From Nonomuraea candida (GTDB lineage: Bacteria > Actinomycetota > Actinomycetes > Streptosporangiales > Streptosporangiaceae), in NCBI RefSeq assembly GCF_000725485.1, contig NZ_JOAG01000026.1, forward strand, positions 124,001 through 188,000: a stretch of DNA of 64,000 nucleotides, read 5' to 3'. The position numbers and the translations under genes are program-made. This document shows positions 26,973 to 35,817 of the stretch, in pieces. Numbering within the stretch: the first letter of the stretch is position 1; each line of letters begins with the position of its first letter. The notes below the pieces were generated by a model, which had not been told where the DNA came from, ran no database searches, and saw only the letters and a list, made by a program, of their open reading frames with translations.

Positions 26973-27784
26973 ACCGCGAAGAGGCACTCGGCAGGCTGCG
27001 CGCCGAACGCAAGGCCGGCCGGCTGATCATCGGGGGCGGCGCGGGCACCGGGCTGTCCGCCAAGGCCGCCGAGGCGGGCGGGGTCGACCTGCTCATCATC
27101 TACAACTCCGGCCGGTTCAGGATGGCCGGGCGCGGCTCGCTGGCGGGGCTGCTGCCGTACGGCGACGCCAACGCCATCGTGGTCGAGATGGCCGGGGAGG
27201 TGCTGCCGGTCGTCAAGGACACGCCCGTGCTGGCCGGCGTGTGCGGCACCGACCCGTTCCGGCTGATGCCGCAGTTCCTCGACCAGCTCAAGGCGATGGG
27301 CTTCACCGGCGTCCAGAACTTCCCCACCGTCGGCCTCATCGACGGCGTCTTCCGGGCCAACCTGGAGGAGACCGGCATGGGCTTCGGCCTGGAGGTCGAG
27401 ATGATCCGGCTGGCGGCCGAGCGCGGCCTGCTCACCGCCCCCTACGTCTTCACCGCCGAGCAGGCCACCGCCATGGCCGAGGCGGGCGCCGACATCCTCG
27501 TGCCGCACATGGGCCTGACCACCAAGGGCAGCATCGGCGCCAAGACCGCGCTCACGCTGGAGGAGTCGGCCGCGCGCATCCAGGAGATGCACGACGCCGC
27601 CGTGGCGGTGAACCCCGACGTCATCGTGCTGTGCCACGGCGGCCCCATCGCCGAGCCCGACGACGTCCGCCACATCCAGGAGCACACCACCGGCATCGCC
27701 GGCTTCTTCGGAGCCTCCTCGATGGAGCGCCTGCCCGCCGAACGCGCCATCGCCGACCAGCTGCGCGCCTTCAAGGCCCTCTGA
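26969..27784 (+). CDS. Phosphoenolpyruvate hydrolase-like TIM-barrel protein
   Basis: This 271-residue protein reads [71 protein letters not shown], the conserved opening of the PEP-mutase/isocitrate-lyase-like family that partners Tm-1 domain proteins. The later blocks [28 protein letters not shown] and [14 protein letters not shown] are also conserved. The family name reflects a suggested phosphoenolpyruvate-hydrolase fold; a reaction has not been firmly established. ATG 26969 overlaps the Tm-1-like stop. The plant Tm-1 protein fuses both domains. A cupin gene follows after a tandem repeat. Confidence 0.9.
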   Translation: MNREEALGRLRAERKAGRLIIGGGAGTGLSAKAAEAGGVDLLIIYNSGRFRMAGRGSLAGLLPYGDANAIVVEMAGEVLPVVKDTPVLAGVCGTDPFRLMPQFLDQLKAMGFTGVQNFPTVGLIDGVFRANLEETGMGFGLEVEMIRLAAERGLLTAPYVFTAEQATAMAEAGADILVPHMGLTTKGSIGAKTALTLEESAARIQEMHDAAVAVNPDVIVLCHGGPIAEPDDVRHIQEHTTGIAGFFGASSMERLPAERAIADQLRAFKAL

Positions 27785-27794
27785 CCCGAGACCG

Positions 27795-27886
27795 CCGACC
27801 GGCTCCGGGCCCGCGCGGCCCGTGGCCGGTGGACCACCGACCGGCTCCGGGCCCGCGCGGCCCGTGGCCGGTGGACCACCGACCGG
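27795..27886. repeat. 42-bp tandem repeat, 2.2 copies
   Basis: The unit starting CCGACCGGCTCCGGGCCCGC recurs at 27795 and 27837 with complete identity and again partially at 27879. It fills the gap between the TIM-barrel and cupin genes. Confidence 0.85.
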
Positions 27887-27919
27887 CCCCGAAGCCCGCC
27901 GACCCCGAAGGAGCACGCC

Positions 27920-28336
27920 ATGCACCGCCGCCCGGACGCCGTGCCGACCATGCAGTTCGGCTGGGGCTCGATCAAGTGGCACATCACGCCGGGCACCGTG
28001 CCCGGCGCGTCGTCCACGTTCGGCGAGGTCGTGATCAACCCCGGCCAGGGGCACGACCGCCACCGGCACCCCTTCTCCGACGAGGTGCTCTACATCGTCG
28101 AGGGGGAGGGCCGGCAGACGGTCGGCGACGGGCCCGAGTTCGCGGTCCGCGCCGGCGACGCCGTCTACATCCCCATGGGGACGGTGCACTCGACGTTCAA
28201 CACCGGGTGGCGCCCCATGCGGATCATCGCCACGTACACCCCGGGCGGGGCCGAGGACGCGCTGCGCGACCTGCCCGACTTCGTCGAGCTGGCGCCCGGC
28301 GAGCAGCCCGCCTGGGAGGCCGTCAATCGCCGGTGA
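27920..28336 (+). CDS. Small cupin-domain protein
   Basis: This 138-residue single-domain cupin contains motif 1 as GQGHDRHRHPFSDEVLYIVEGEG (metal ligands His, His, Glu) and motif 2 as GDAVYIPMGTVHSTFN (ligand His). The fold probably binds one metal ion and a small acid. Three genes (Tm-1-like, TIM barrel, cupin) run in the same direction, so it may be part of the same pathway, although 135 bases of repeats separate it. An AAGGAG ribosome-binding site lies about 6 bases before the ATG. Confidence 0.88.
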   Translation: MHRRPDAVPTMQFGWGSIKWHITPGTVPGASSTFGEVVINPGQGHDRHRHPFSDEVLYIVEGEGRQTVGDGPEFAVRAGDAVYIPMGTVHSTFNTGWRPMRIIATYTPGGAEDALRDLPDFVELAPGEQPAWEAVNRR

Positions 28337-28400
28337 TCTCCCCTTCCTGACGCTTTGATCATTCGCCCCTGTTCTGTCGGCCCGCTCCGGTAAGTTCCCG

Positions 28401-28412
28401 GATCAATTGATC
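28401..28412. promoter_or_regulatory. 12-bp palindrome upstream of the MoxR/VWA operon
   Basis: GATCAATTGATC is a perfect palindrome in the short AT-containing stretch between the cupin gene and the SWIM gene. It is a candidate operator or promoter element for the operon that starts 70 bases later. Confidence 0.35.
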
Positions 28413-28480
28413 AGCCGGCCGTACGGGCACGGGCACTTCCGCCTGCGCTCATGAGCCGGCGGGCGGGAGGTTCTGAAGTC

Positions 28481-28972
28481 GTGGACGCGGACATAACCGC
28501 GTGGGAGCAGCGCAGCTCGGTGCGGGTCGTGCCGCCGGTCCAGCCGCGCAAGCTGGCGAAGGTGCCCTTCGTCGAGCTGGCCGACGGCCGGTTGCAGGGA
28601 GTCGTGTCGAGCGGGTCCGACATCGAGCGGGTCTACGTCTCGTCGATCACCGCCGGCACCCACACGCTGAGTTGCAGCACCAACAACAACCGTCCGTGCG
28701 GCGCGCTGCACGGTTACGCGTGCAAGCACATCTGCATGCTCGCCGACGAGGCCGTCGTGCAGTACGGCCTGGACCGGGTGGCCCGCTACCTGCGGGTCGA
28801 GGTGCCCGAGGGCGGCGACCTGATGAGTCACGTCAAGGGGCCCGTCGAGCGCACCCCGGCGGCCGTCGTGTTCAGCCGGTTCCTGCGCCACCTGGCCTAC
28901 CTGGAGGTGCCCGACAGCACCGAGCCGCTGGCCGAGCTGCACTGGTTCCCGGCGACGGGGGCGGTGCGGTGA
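28481..28972 (+). CDS. SWIM zinc-finger-like protein, first gene of a MoxR/VWA operon
   Basis: This 163-residue protein contains LSCSTNNNRPCGALHGYACKHICMLADEAVVQYG. The spaced Cys/His ligands ending in C-K-H-I resemble the SWIM zinc finger (CxC...CxH) that mediates nucleic-acid or protein contacts, although the first pair is not a strict CxC. The remaining sequence has no recognised domain. GTG 28481 has GGGAGG ten bases upstream; ATG 28451 is an alternative. In the Escherichia coli yehL-yehM-yehP-yehQ cluster one larger protein, YehQ, carries a SWIM finger, so this gene and the following one may together represent a split YehQ-like protein. That comparison rests on gene order and family knowledge. 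Confidence 0.72.
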   Translation: MDADITAWEQRSSVRVVPPVQPRKLAKVPFVELADGRLQGVVSSGSDIERVYVSSITAGTHTLSCSTNNNRPCGALHGYACKHICMLADEAVVQYGLDRVARYLRVEVPEGGDLMSHVKGPVERTPAAVVFSRFLRHLAYLEVPDSTEPLAELHWFPATGAVR

Positions 28973-29017
28973 TGCGGGCCACAAGAGACGAGACGCGCGG
29001 GCCGGCCGGCGCACGGA

Positions 29018-29044
29018 GGCGGGCCGCCGGAGGCGCGGCCCGCC
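29018..29044 (+). terminator. Intercistronic hairpin between operon genes 1 and 2
   Basis: GGCGGGCCGC (29018-29027) and GCGGCCCGCC (29035-29044) form a perfect 10-bp stem with a 7-base loop. It is flanked by two exact copies of a 21-base direct repeat (28985-29005 and 29063-29083, starting GAGACGAGACGCGCGGGCC). It may attenuate transcription into the rest of the operon or define the end of a short message. Confidence 0.5.
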
Positions 29045-29114
29045 TTACGGGGCCGGTGACGGGAGACGAGACGCGCGGGCCGGGGCCGGTCGTGACAGGG
29101 AAGGCGGTGTGGTG

Positions 29115-30497
29115 ATGCTCGACGTACAACTGAGTGAGCTGCTCGGCGACGCCCCCGCCGGGGTCGGCGAGGCGCTCGACCTGGTGGCGGGGTTCGACGA
29201 CGCGCTCGCCCACGGGTTCGCCCGGATCGGCGAGGAGCCGGGCGCGGCGCTGGCCGCCCTGGCGGGCGCGCTGGCGGGCAGCCCCCTCGGTGAGCGCGTG
29301 AGCGAGGCCGTGGCGAAGGTGAGCGCCGGGTCGGTCGCCGACGAGCACCTGGCGGCGCTGGCCGGCGCGCGGGCGGCGCTGTTCGGATCGGTGCACGACG
29401 CCCTGCTCGGCCGCCTCGACGCCGCGCTGGGCCGCCCGCGCGCCGCCTGGGAGGCCGGCCCGGGCCGGGCGGAGACGCCCGGCAACCTGCTGGCCGGCTG
29501 CCGTGACTGGCTGCGCGAGCTGGCCATCGTGGGCTGGCGCGGCGTGGACCACGACCTGGTCTCCTCGGCCGACCGGACGATCGAGGCGCTGCTGGCCGTG
29601 CCGGAGCTGCGCGGCCTGGCGGTGCTGCTCGACGGGCTGGCGGCGGAGCTGCGGGCCTCGTCCCCGGTCGCCACGATGGCGCGGCTGCCCGCCCGCAGGT
29701 GGGCCGACCTGTGGACGCGCGCCCTGCTGCTGGCCCAGCAGGGCCCGTGGCACGGCGGCGCCGAGCAGGTCTCGGGCCGGCTGCTGATCCTGGGCGCCGA
29801 CGTGCACGAGCACGCGACGGTCGTCCGCGTGCAGGTTCACGGCATTCTGGAGCGCAACGGCGGGCCGGCCGGGCTCGTCCGCACCAGCGTGGCCGCCGCC
29901 AAGGTCGACACGATCGTCGGCCCGACGCTGTGGCGGCTGTTCGGCGGACAGCCGGTGCTGATGAGCGCGCTGGCCGGGCGCCGCAGCCTGGAGATCACGG
30001 ACATGCCGCTGCTGCCCGGCGGCGACCTGGTGTGGCACGACGACCGGGCCCGCGCGGGCGAGGAGGCCGACCCGTTCGCCGTCGCCCGGGTGCAGCTCGC
30101 CTCCGTGACGGCGCCGGCGGTGACGCCGCTCGAACGCCACCCCGTACGCATCGCCGAGCCCGTCTTCGTCGAGGGCTACAAGAGCGACGGGCAGACGCTC
30201 ACCCTGGGCGGCGACCGGCTCGCGCTCGACCTCGACCGGCTGCCGTCCTGCGGCCCGCTCACCCCGGCGCTGGTCAAGGCGTCCACGGCCTGCATCGGGC
30301 TGGTGCGCTGGGACGCCGGGCAGTGGTCGCTGCAGCCGCTGGCCGTGCAGACGGCGGTCAAGAAGCAGCCGGTCGCCGTGCACACCGGCGACTGGGCGCT
30401 GGGCCCCACCGACCCCAAGGCGGCCAAGGCCGAGACCAAGAACGGCGACGTGGTCGCCGTGCTGCGCGAGCGGGCGGGACGGCTGCTGCGGAAATGA
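29115..30497 (+). CDS. Uncharacterised protein of MoxR/VWA operon
   Basis: This protein of about 460 residues has no signal peptide or membrane segment that I recognise. The first 130 residues are Ala-rich helices. The middle (LRELAIVGWRGVDHDLVSSADRTIEALLAVPELRGLAVLLDGLAAELRASS) is helical and the second half is more beta-like, ending with a basic tail RERAGRLLRK. It overlaps the VWA gene by 4 bases, so it is made with it. Position suggests it corresponds to the C-terminal part of the YehQ-type component. GTG codons at 29109 and 29112 are alternative starts before ATG 29115. Confidence 0.75.
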   Translation: MLDVQLSELLGDAPAGVGEALDLVAGFDDALAHGFARIGEEPGAALAALAGALAGSPLGERVSEAVAKVSAGSVADEHLAALAGARAALFGSVHDALLGRLDAALGRPRAAWEAGPGRAETPGNLLAGCRDWLRELAIVGWRGVDHDLVSSADRTIEALLAVPELRGLAVLLDGLAAELRASSPVATMARLPARRWADLWTRALLLAQQGPWHGGAEQVSGRLLILGADVHEHATVVRVQVHGILERNGGPAGLVRTSVAAAKVDTIVGPTLWRLFGGQPVLMSALAGRRSLEITDMPLLPGGDLVWHDDRARAGEEADPFAVARVQLASVTAPAVTPLERHPVRIAEPVFVEGYKSDGQTLTLGGDRLALDLDRLPSCGPLTPALVKASTACIGLVRWDAGQWSLQPLAVQTAVKKQPVAVHTGDWALGPTDPKAAKAETKNGDVVAVLRERAGRLLRK

Positions 30498-31894
30498 CCG
30501 AGATCACGGACACGACGCAAACCGGCGGCACCCCGCAAACCGGCGACACCACGCAGGGCGGCACCACGCAGGGCGGCACGACGCAGGGCGGGGCCGTGGC
30601 GGACGTGCAGAGCGCCGACCAGACCAGGCGTCAGGTGCTCTACTGGCGGCTGCTGTCCCGGCTGTTCGGCCCGGACGAGCAGCCCGCGCTGGAGAACGCC
30701 AGCCTCGGCATCGTCGGCGACCTCGACCTGCCGCACGCGCTGCTCGACCCAGGAGTTTCGATCGACAACCTGGTGCAGCGCTTCCCCGAGCTGGCCGCCG
30801 AGTTCCAGGGCCTGATGGCCGACCAGGAGCACGAGGCGGGCGACGAGGTGCGCCGCGCGGCGCTGGTCTCCAAGCTGCTGCTCAACGTGTTCGCCACGGG
30901 CACGGGCAACGTCACCGCGACCCGGCTGGAGAGCTGGAAGGCCGACGCGGGCTGGTTCGAGCGCGGCATGGGCTGCGAGCCCGGCGGCCTGCGCCACCGC
31001 GTGGGCGACGAGGAGCTGGCCAAGGTCCTGGCCGGCCTGGAGGGCGACCTGGTCAAGCGCATGCACCTGCGCGAGGTGCTCAACGACCCGGCGCTGGCCA
31101 GACAGCTCACGCCCAGCATGTCGCTCATCGAGCAGCTCCTGCACGACAAGTCCAACCTGTCGGGCGTCGCCCTGGCCAACGCCAAGGCGCTGATCCGCAG
31201 GTTCGTGGACGAGGTCGCCGAGGTGCTGCGCACCCAGGTGGAGAAGACCAGCGCCGGCGTCATCGACCGGTCGGTGCCGCCCAAGCGGGTCTACCGCAAC
31301 CTCGACGTCGAGCGCACGATCTGGAAGAACCTCACCAACTGGAGCCCCGAGGACGAGCGGCTCTACGTCGACCGGCTCTTCTACAAGCAGACCGCCCGCC
31401 GCACCACCCCGGCCCGCCTGATCGTGGTGGTCGACCAGTCGGGCTCCATGGTGGACGCCATGGTCAACTGCACCATCCTGGCCTCGATCTTCGCGGGGCT
31501 GCCGAAGGTGGACGTGCACCTGATCGCGTACGACACCAGGGCGCTCGACCTGACCCCCTGGGTGCACGACCCGTTCGAGGTGCTGCTGCGCACCACGCTC
31601 GGCGGCGGCACCGACGGCACCGCCGCGATGGCGCTGGCCCGGCCGAAGATCAGCGATCCGCGCAACACCGTGATGGTGTGGATCTCCGACTTCTACGACA
31701 ACCGCTCACTGATCAACGACTTCGAGGCGATCCACCGCTCGGGGGTCAAGTTCATCCCCGTCGGCTCGGTCAACAGCTCCGGCCACGCGAGCGTCGACCC
31801 GTGGTACCGCCAGAAGCTCAAGGGCCTGGGCACCCCCGTGATCTCGGGCCACATCCGCAAGCTCGTCTTCGAGCTCAAGAACTTCCTCACCTAG
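30494..31894 (+). CDS. VWA-domain protein of MoxR/VWA operon
   Basis: This 466-residue protein has a von Willebrand factor A domain in its C-terminal third. The MIDAS metal site is intact: DQSGSMVD (D314, S316, S318), a Thr in GGGTDGTAAM and Asp in WISDFYD. The N-terminal two-thirds is helical (RLLSRLFGPDEQPALENASLGIVGDLDLPHALLDP). The extreme N-terminus is a Thr/Gln/Gly-rich repeat (TQTGGTPQTGDTTQGGTTQGG), probably disordered. VWA proteins paired with MoxR ATPases act as metal-dependent adaptors that deliver or remodel partners. ATG 30494 overlaps the previous stop; the MoxR gene begins 12 bases after its own stop. Confidence 0.9.
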   Translation: MTEITDTTQTGGTPQTGDTTQGGTTQGGTTQGGAVADVQSADQTRRQVLYWRLLSRLFGPDEQPALENASLGIVGDLDLPHALLDPGVSIDNLVQRFPELAAEFQGLMADQEHEAGDEVRRAALVSKLLLNVFATGTGNVTATRLESWKADAGWFERGMGCEPGGLRHRVGDEELAKVLAGLEGDLVKRMHLREVLNDPALARQLTPSMSLIEQLLHDKSNLSGVALANAKALIRRFVDEVAEVLRTQVEKTSAGVIDRSVPPKRVYRNLDVERTIWKNLTNWSPEDERLYVDRLFYKQTARRTTPARLIVVVDQSGSMVDAMVNCTILASIFAGLPKVDVHLIAYDTRALDLTPWVHDPFEVLLRTTLGGGTDGTAAMALARPKISDPRNTVMVWISDFYDNRSLINDFEAIHRSGVKFIPVGSVNSSGHASVDPWYRQKLKGLGTPVISGHIRKLVFELKNFLT

Positions 31895-31906
31895 GAGAAC
31901 GTGAAA

Positions 31907-33022
31907 ATGAGTGACGACATGCTGCGCGCCCCGGCCGAAGTGAAGTACGCCGAGGAGCTCGACTACCTGGAGTCGATCGACGACGGCCCCAAGCCGTTCT
32001 CGTGGCGGCTCAGCCCCCGCATGATCCGGCTGTTCATCCTGGGCTCGGAGCGCTCGGACGGCATCGACAGGGAGATCCCGCAGAAGTGGTTCGGCGACCG
32101 CAGCTTCGTCGAGCGCAGCATCGTGACCCTGGCCTCCGACCGGGGCCTGCTGCTCATCGGTGACCCGGGCACCGGCAAGAGCTGGCTGGCCGAGCTGCTG
32201 TCGGCGGCGATCAGCCGCAACTCGACCCTCGTGGTGCAGGGCACGGCCGGCACCACGGAAGACCACATCAAATACTCGTGGAACGTCTCCATGGTCATCG
32301 CCAAGGGCCAGTCCCGCGAGTCGATGATCCCCTCGCCGATCATGACGGCGATGGAGCGCGGCGTGATCGGCCGCTTCGAGGAGCTGACGCGTTCGACCAG
32401 CGACGTGCAGGACGCGCTGATCTCGATCCTGTCGGAGAAATACGTCTCCATCCCCGAGCTCGACGACGACAACATCGTCTTCGCCCAGCCCGGCTTCTCC
32501 ATCATCGCCACCGCCAACAGCCGCGACCGTGGCGTCAACGACCTGTCCTCGGCCCTCAAGCGGCGCTTCAACTTCGTCCGCATCCCGGTGGTGACGAACA
32601 AGAAGAGCGAGGCGGAGATCGTCCGCTTCCGCACCGAGGAGCTGCTGCGCCGGCACCGCATCGAGCTGGACCTGCCGCCCACGCTGCTGGACATCCTGCT
32701 GCAGAGCTTCGCCGACCTGCGCTCGGCGGCGGCCTCGGCCACCAGCGACGACGACAAGCTGGAGTCGGCGCTGTCCACGGCCGAGCAGATCGGCGTGCTG
32801 GAGGACGCCATCCTGCACAGCCACTTCTTCGGCGACCGGGTGCTGCGCGCCCAGACGCTGGCCGGGTCGCTGGTCGGCTCGCTGGCCCGGCGCAGCCCCG
32901 AGGACCTGGCCATCCTCAACAAGTACTGGCACGGCGTCGTCGAGCCGCGCAGCAAGAAGGACGGCGGGGAGTGGCCGGAGTTCCTCGAGGGCGGCCGCGA
33001 GGCCATCAAGACCCTCTCATGA
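31907..33022 (+). CDS. MoxR-family AAA+ ATPase
   Basis: This 371-residue AAA+ protein has Walker A GDPGTGKS at residues 85-92. A Walker-B-type segment RFEELTRSTSDVQDALISILSEK and sensor I/arginine-finger region FSIIATANSRDRGVNDLSSALKRRFNFV follow. The long presensor helix and the conserved N-terminal RMIRLFILGSERSDGIDREIPQKWFGDRSFVERSIVTLASDRG fit the MoxR YehL-like subfamily. These enzymes act as chaperone-like remodelling rings with a VWA partner, here encoded immediately upstream. ATG 31907 has AGGAGA eight bases upstream; GTG 31901 is too close to it. It overlaps the large downstream gene by 4 bases. Confidence 0.92.
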   Translation: MSDDMLRAPAEVKYAEELDYLESIDDGPKPFSWRLSPRMIRLFILGSERSDGIDREIPQKWFGDRSFVERSIVTLASDRGLLLIGDPGTGKSWLAELLSAAISRNSTLVVQGTAGTTEDHIKYSWNVSMVIAKGQSRESMIPSPIMTAMERGVIGRFEELTRSTSDVQDALISILSEKYVSIPELDDDNIVFAQPGFSIIATANSRDRGVNDLSSALKRRFNFVRIPVVTNKKSEAEIVRFRTEELLRRHRIELDLPPTLLDILLQSFADLRSAAASATSDDDKLESALSTAEQIGVLEDAILHSHFFGDRVLRAQTLAGSLVGSLARRSPEDLAILNKYWHGVVEPRSKKDGGEWPEFLEGGREAIKTLS

Positions 33023-35817
33023 CCGGCAGCCAGACGAGCGTCCGGGACGACCGCGGCCAGGCGGGCCCCTTCGGGGAGCTCCGCGGCCAGCTCCTCGACG
33101 CCGCCGAGAAGTTCGCGGGCGGCCCCGTCGCCGTGTCCGGCATCCTGTCGGGCCTGGTCGACGACGTGGACCGGGCGCTGCGCGAGGAACTGGAGATCTT
33201 CCCCGTCTGCCACCACTCGCCGGCCTCCGCGCTGGCGATGGTGCGCAGGCTGCGCGAGAAGCAGCCGAAGGTCATCTACCTGGAGCTGTGCGAGGACCTC
33301 CAGCCGCTGCTGACCGAGCTGCGCAACTGCACGCTGCCGGTGGCGGTGCAGGCGTTCGCCACCGACATCGACGGGTTCCCGCAGACGTGGGCGCCGCTCA
33401 GCGTGGTGGCGCCCATCACCGAGGCGTCGGCCGAGTACCAGGCCATCGCGTACGCGCTCGACACCCCCGGCGTCGAGCTGGTGCTGGTGGACCGCTCGAC
33501 CGACCACGTCTTTCAGTGGGCGCCCAAGGAGGACCCGTCCGGCGCCCCCAAGGAGGAGGAGGCGGGCCTGCACGGCGACGCCGTCGGCGTCGAGATCGGC
33601 GACCTGCGCCCCCGCTTCGCCGAGCTGGAGGAGCACCTGCTGCACCACGGCAAGGTGCGCCACTGGTCGGAGTGGTGGGACCAGTACGTCGAGCAGCCCC
33701 TGTCCGGCGCCGACTACGACACCTACCGCCAGGTCATGGTGCTCATCGGCAGCCTGTTCCGCCGGCTCGGCCCCGGCGGCGACCGGCTGCGGGTGGACGA
33801 GGAGCGCGAGCGCTACATGTGGACCAGGATGCGCGAGCACCTGGCCGCCTCCGGCGCCGACCCGGCCGACTGCCTCTACGTGTGCGGCGCCTTCCACGCC
33901 GCCAGCCACGTCGAGCAGTTCGGGGTGCGCTCCACGGCCCCCTACGAGATCAGCCCGCGCACCGGCACGAAGTGGCTCTACGGCCTCATCCCGTCCAGCC
34001 ACTCGGCGATCGAGGCGCAGTTCGGGCTGGCCTCGGGCTCGGTGTCGATCGCGGCGGCGACCTGGGCCAAGGCCCTGACCCGGGGGCGGCTGACCCCGTT
34101 CAGGCTGGCCGGGCAGAAGGGCGCGCGCAAGAGCGCCGCCAAGCTGCCCCCGCCGCAGCCGAAGGGCGAGGTCGCCGACAAGCTGACCGGGTTCCTGTCC
34201 AGCCCGCCGGCGCTCGACGCGCTCGACGAGGCGGAGCTGCTCGGCTGGTCGGTCGACATCGTCCGGCTGGCCCGCCGCAACGGCTACCTGGCCAGCACCG
34301 CCGACGCGATCGCGGTCTACGAGACCTCGATCCTGCTGGCGGGCATGCGCAACCGGGCCAGGCCCACGCCGTACGACTTCCAGGACGCCGCCGTCACCTG
34401 CATCGAGAAGGACGTCGTGCCGGGGCGGCGCGACGTGCGGCGGTTGTGCGAGATCCTGCTCGGCGGCGACCGCATCGGCGAGGTCGGCTACGACGCGATG
34501 CCGCCGCTGGCCAGGAACGTCTACGACCGGCTCGCGCCGCTCGGGCTCGACCTGGAGAAGCGCACGATCCAGCGGGCGCTGCTCGACCTCAACGCCGAGC
34601 CCGAGCTGGTGCCCTGCTCCGACCTGCTGTGGATGCTGCGCTACCTGCTGCCGTCCGACGCGGTGCGGCCCATCATGGGCGAGCGCCGGCTCGGCGAGCG
34701 CTCCATCCAGGAGAGCTGGGACCTGGCGTTCGGCAAGCACCAGCGCTCGATCATCGAGCTCGGCTACGAGGGCGTCACCATCGAGCAGGTGGTCGAGCAG
34801 CGGCTGCGGCGCTCGGTGTGGGACCAGAAGGCCACCGCCGCCACCGCGCTGGCGGCGGTGGAGGACTCGATCCTGTTCCTGGGCAGCCGCCGCTTCACCG
34901 ACGAGCTGGGGGTGCGGGCGGTCGAGCTGCTCGCGGCCGAGCGCACCGTGGACGACGCGCCCGACGTGCTGCGCCGGATCCGGCGGCTGCTCGCCTACTA
35001 CCGGAGCACCGAGCCGGAGCTGCCGGCCTGGTGCGAGGCGTTCGTGACGGCCGGCTACGCGCACTACTGCACGCTGCTGCCGACGGCCTTCGTGGCCGAC
35101 GACACCGGCGTGCGGCAGGTGGGGGCCATGCTGGGCTTCCTGTTCAGCATGGAGAGCCTGGCCCTGGCGCTGGGCTGCGACCGGGCCCAGCTCGAACTGG
35201 CCGTGCAGCAGTCCCACCCGGAGGCGCCCGACAAGGTGGCGCTGTTGTGGGCCGCGCACCACCAGCTCGGCCTGCTGCCGCTGGCCGAGCTGCGCGCCCG
35301 GGTCGACGAGCTGCTGGCCAACCCGCTGGTGATCCCGTCGTTCCCGCTCTACATCACCGGGTTCGTGCAGGCGATGGAGCCGGCGCCGGGGTTGTCGGGG
35401 TTCGTGGTGGAGGTGATCTCGAAGGCGTTCGGGCGGCTGCCGGACAACGTGCTGCTGCCGTGGCTGCCCAAGCTGATCACCGTGCTGCGCGACGGGGCGG
35501 CGGAGCTGGTGCCGGTCCTCGTCCGCGAGGCCGGGCGCACGTTCCCCGGCTCGCTGACCGCCGTGGACGCCTGGGTGCCGCCGTGGAGCGAGCGCCCCGA
35601 GCCGCTCGCCGCCGCGAGCGCCGCGCCGGTGGCGTCCGGGCCGGTGGCCTCGCTGCTGCGGGAGCATCCGGCCGCCTGCGACGCGGTGGCCGGGCTGCTC
35701 GGATGCGAGGGCGAGTGGCGCGTGGCCGGGGAGGGCCCCGCCGGGCATCGGGAGGTGCGCGCGCTGCTGGCCGCGCATCCGGAGCCGGCGCTGGCGGTGG
35801 CGGGGCTGCTGTCCTGA
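33019..35817 (+). CDS. Large DUF5682-family protein of MoxR/VWA operon
   Basis: This protein of 932 residues has a conserved N-terminus: EIFPVCHHSPASALAMVRRLREKQPKVIYLELCEDLQPLLTELRNCTLPVAVQAFA. The later blocks YVCGAFHAASHVEQFG and WLYGLIPSSHSAIEAQFGLASG are also conserved. This is the pattern of the DUF5682 family, where CHHSP and a GAFHA segment recall a TraB/ChaN-like or peptidase-like active-site layout; whether it is an enzyme is unknown. The C-terminal half is helical with no recognised motifs. It closes the five-gene operon, ATG 33019 overlapping the MoxR stop. Escherichia coli YehM is, to my knowledge, the corresponding cluster member. Confidence 0.82.
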   Translation: MTGSQTSVRDDRGQAGPFGELRGQLLDAAEKFAGGPVAVSGILSGLVDDVDRALREELEIFPVCHHSPASALAMVRRLREKQPKVIYLELCEDLQPLLTELRNCTLPVAVQAFATDIDGFPQTWAPLSVVAPITEASAEYQAIAYALDTPGVELVLVDRSTDHVFQWAPKEDPSGAPKEEEAGLHGDAVGVEIGDLRPRFAELEEHLLHHGKVRHWSEWWDQYVEQPLSGADYDTYRQVMVLIGSLFRRLGPGGDRLRVDEERERYMWTRMREHLAASGADPADCLYVCGAFHAASHVEQFGVRSTAPYEISPRTGTKWLYGLIPSSHSAIEAQFGLASGSVSIAAATWAKALTRGRLTPFRLAGQKGARKSAAKLPPPQPKGEVADKLTGFLSSPPALDALDEAELLGWSVDIVRLARRNGYLASTADAIAVYETSILLAGMRNRARPTPYDFQDAAVTCIEKDVVPGRRDVRRLCEILLGGDRIGEVGYDAMPPLARNVYDRLAPLGLDLEKRTIQRALLDLNAEPELVPCSDLLWMLRYLLPSDAVRPIMGERRLGERSIQESWDLAFGKHQRSIIELGYEGVTIEQVVEQRLRRSVWDQKATAATALAAVEDSILFLGSRRFTDELGVRAVELLAAERTVDDAPDVLRRIRRLLAYYRSTEPELPAWCEAFVTAGYAHYCTLLPTAFVADDTGVRQVGAMLGFLFSMESLALALGCDRAQLELAVQQSHPEAPDKVALLWAAHHQLGLLPLAELRARVDELLANPLVIPSFPLYITGFVQAMEPAPGLSGFVVEVISKAFGRLPDNVLLPWLPKLITVLRDGAAELVPVLVREAGRTFPGSLTAVDAWVPPWSERPEPLAAASAAPVASGPVASLLREHPAACDAVAGLLGCEGEWRVAGEGPAGHREVRALLAAHPEPALAVAGLLS

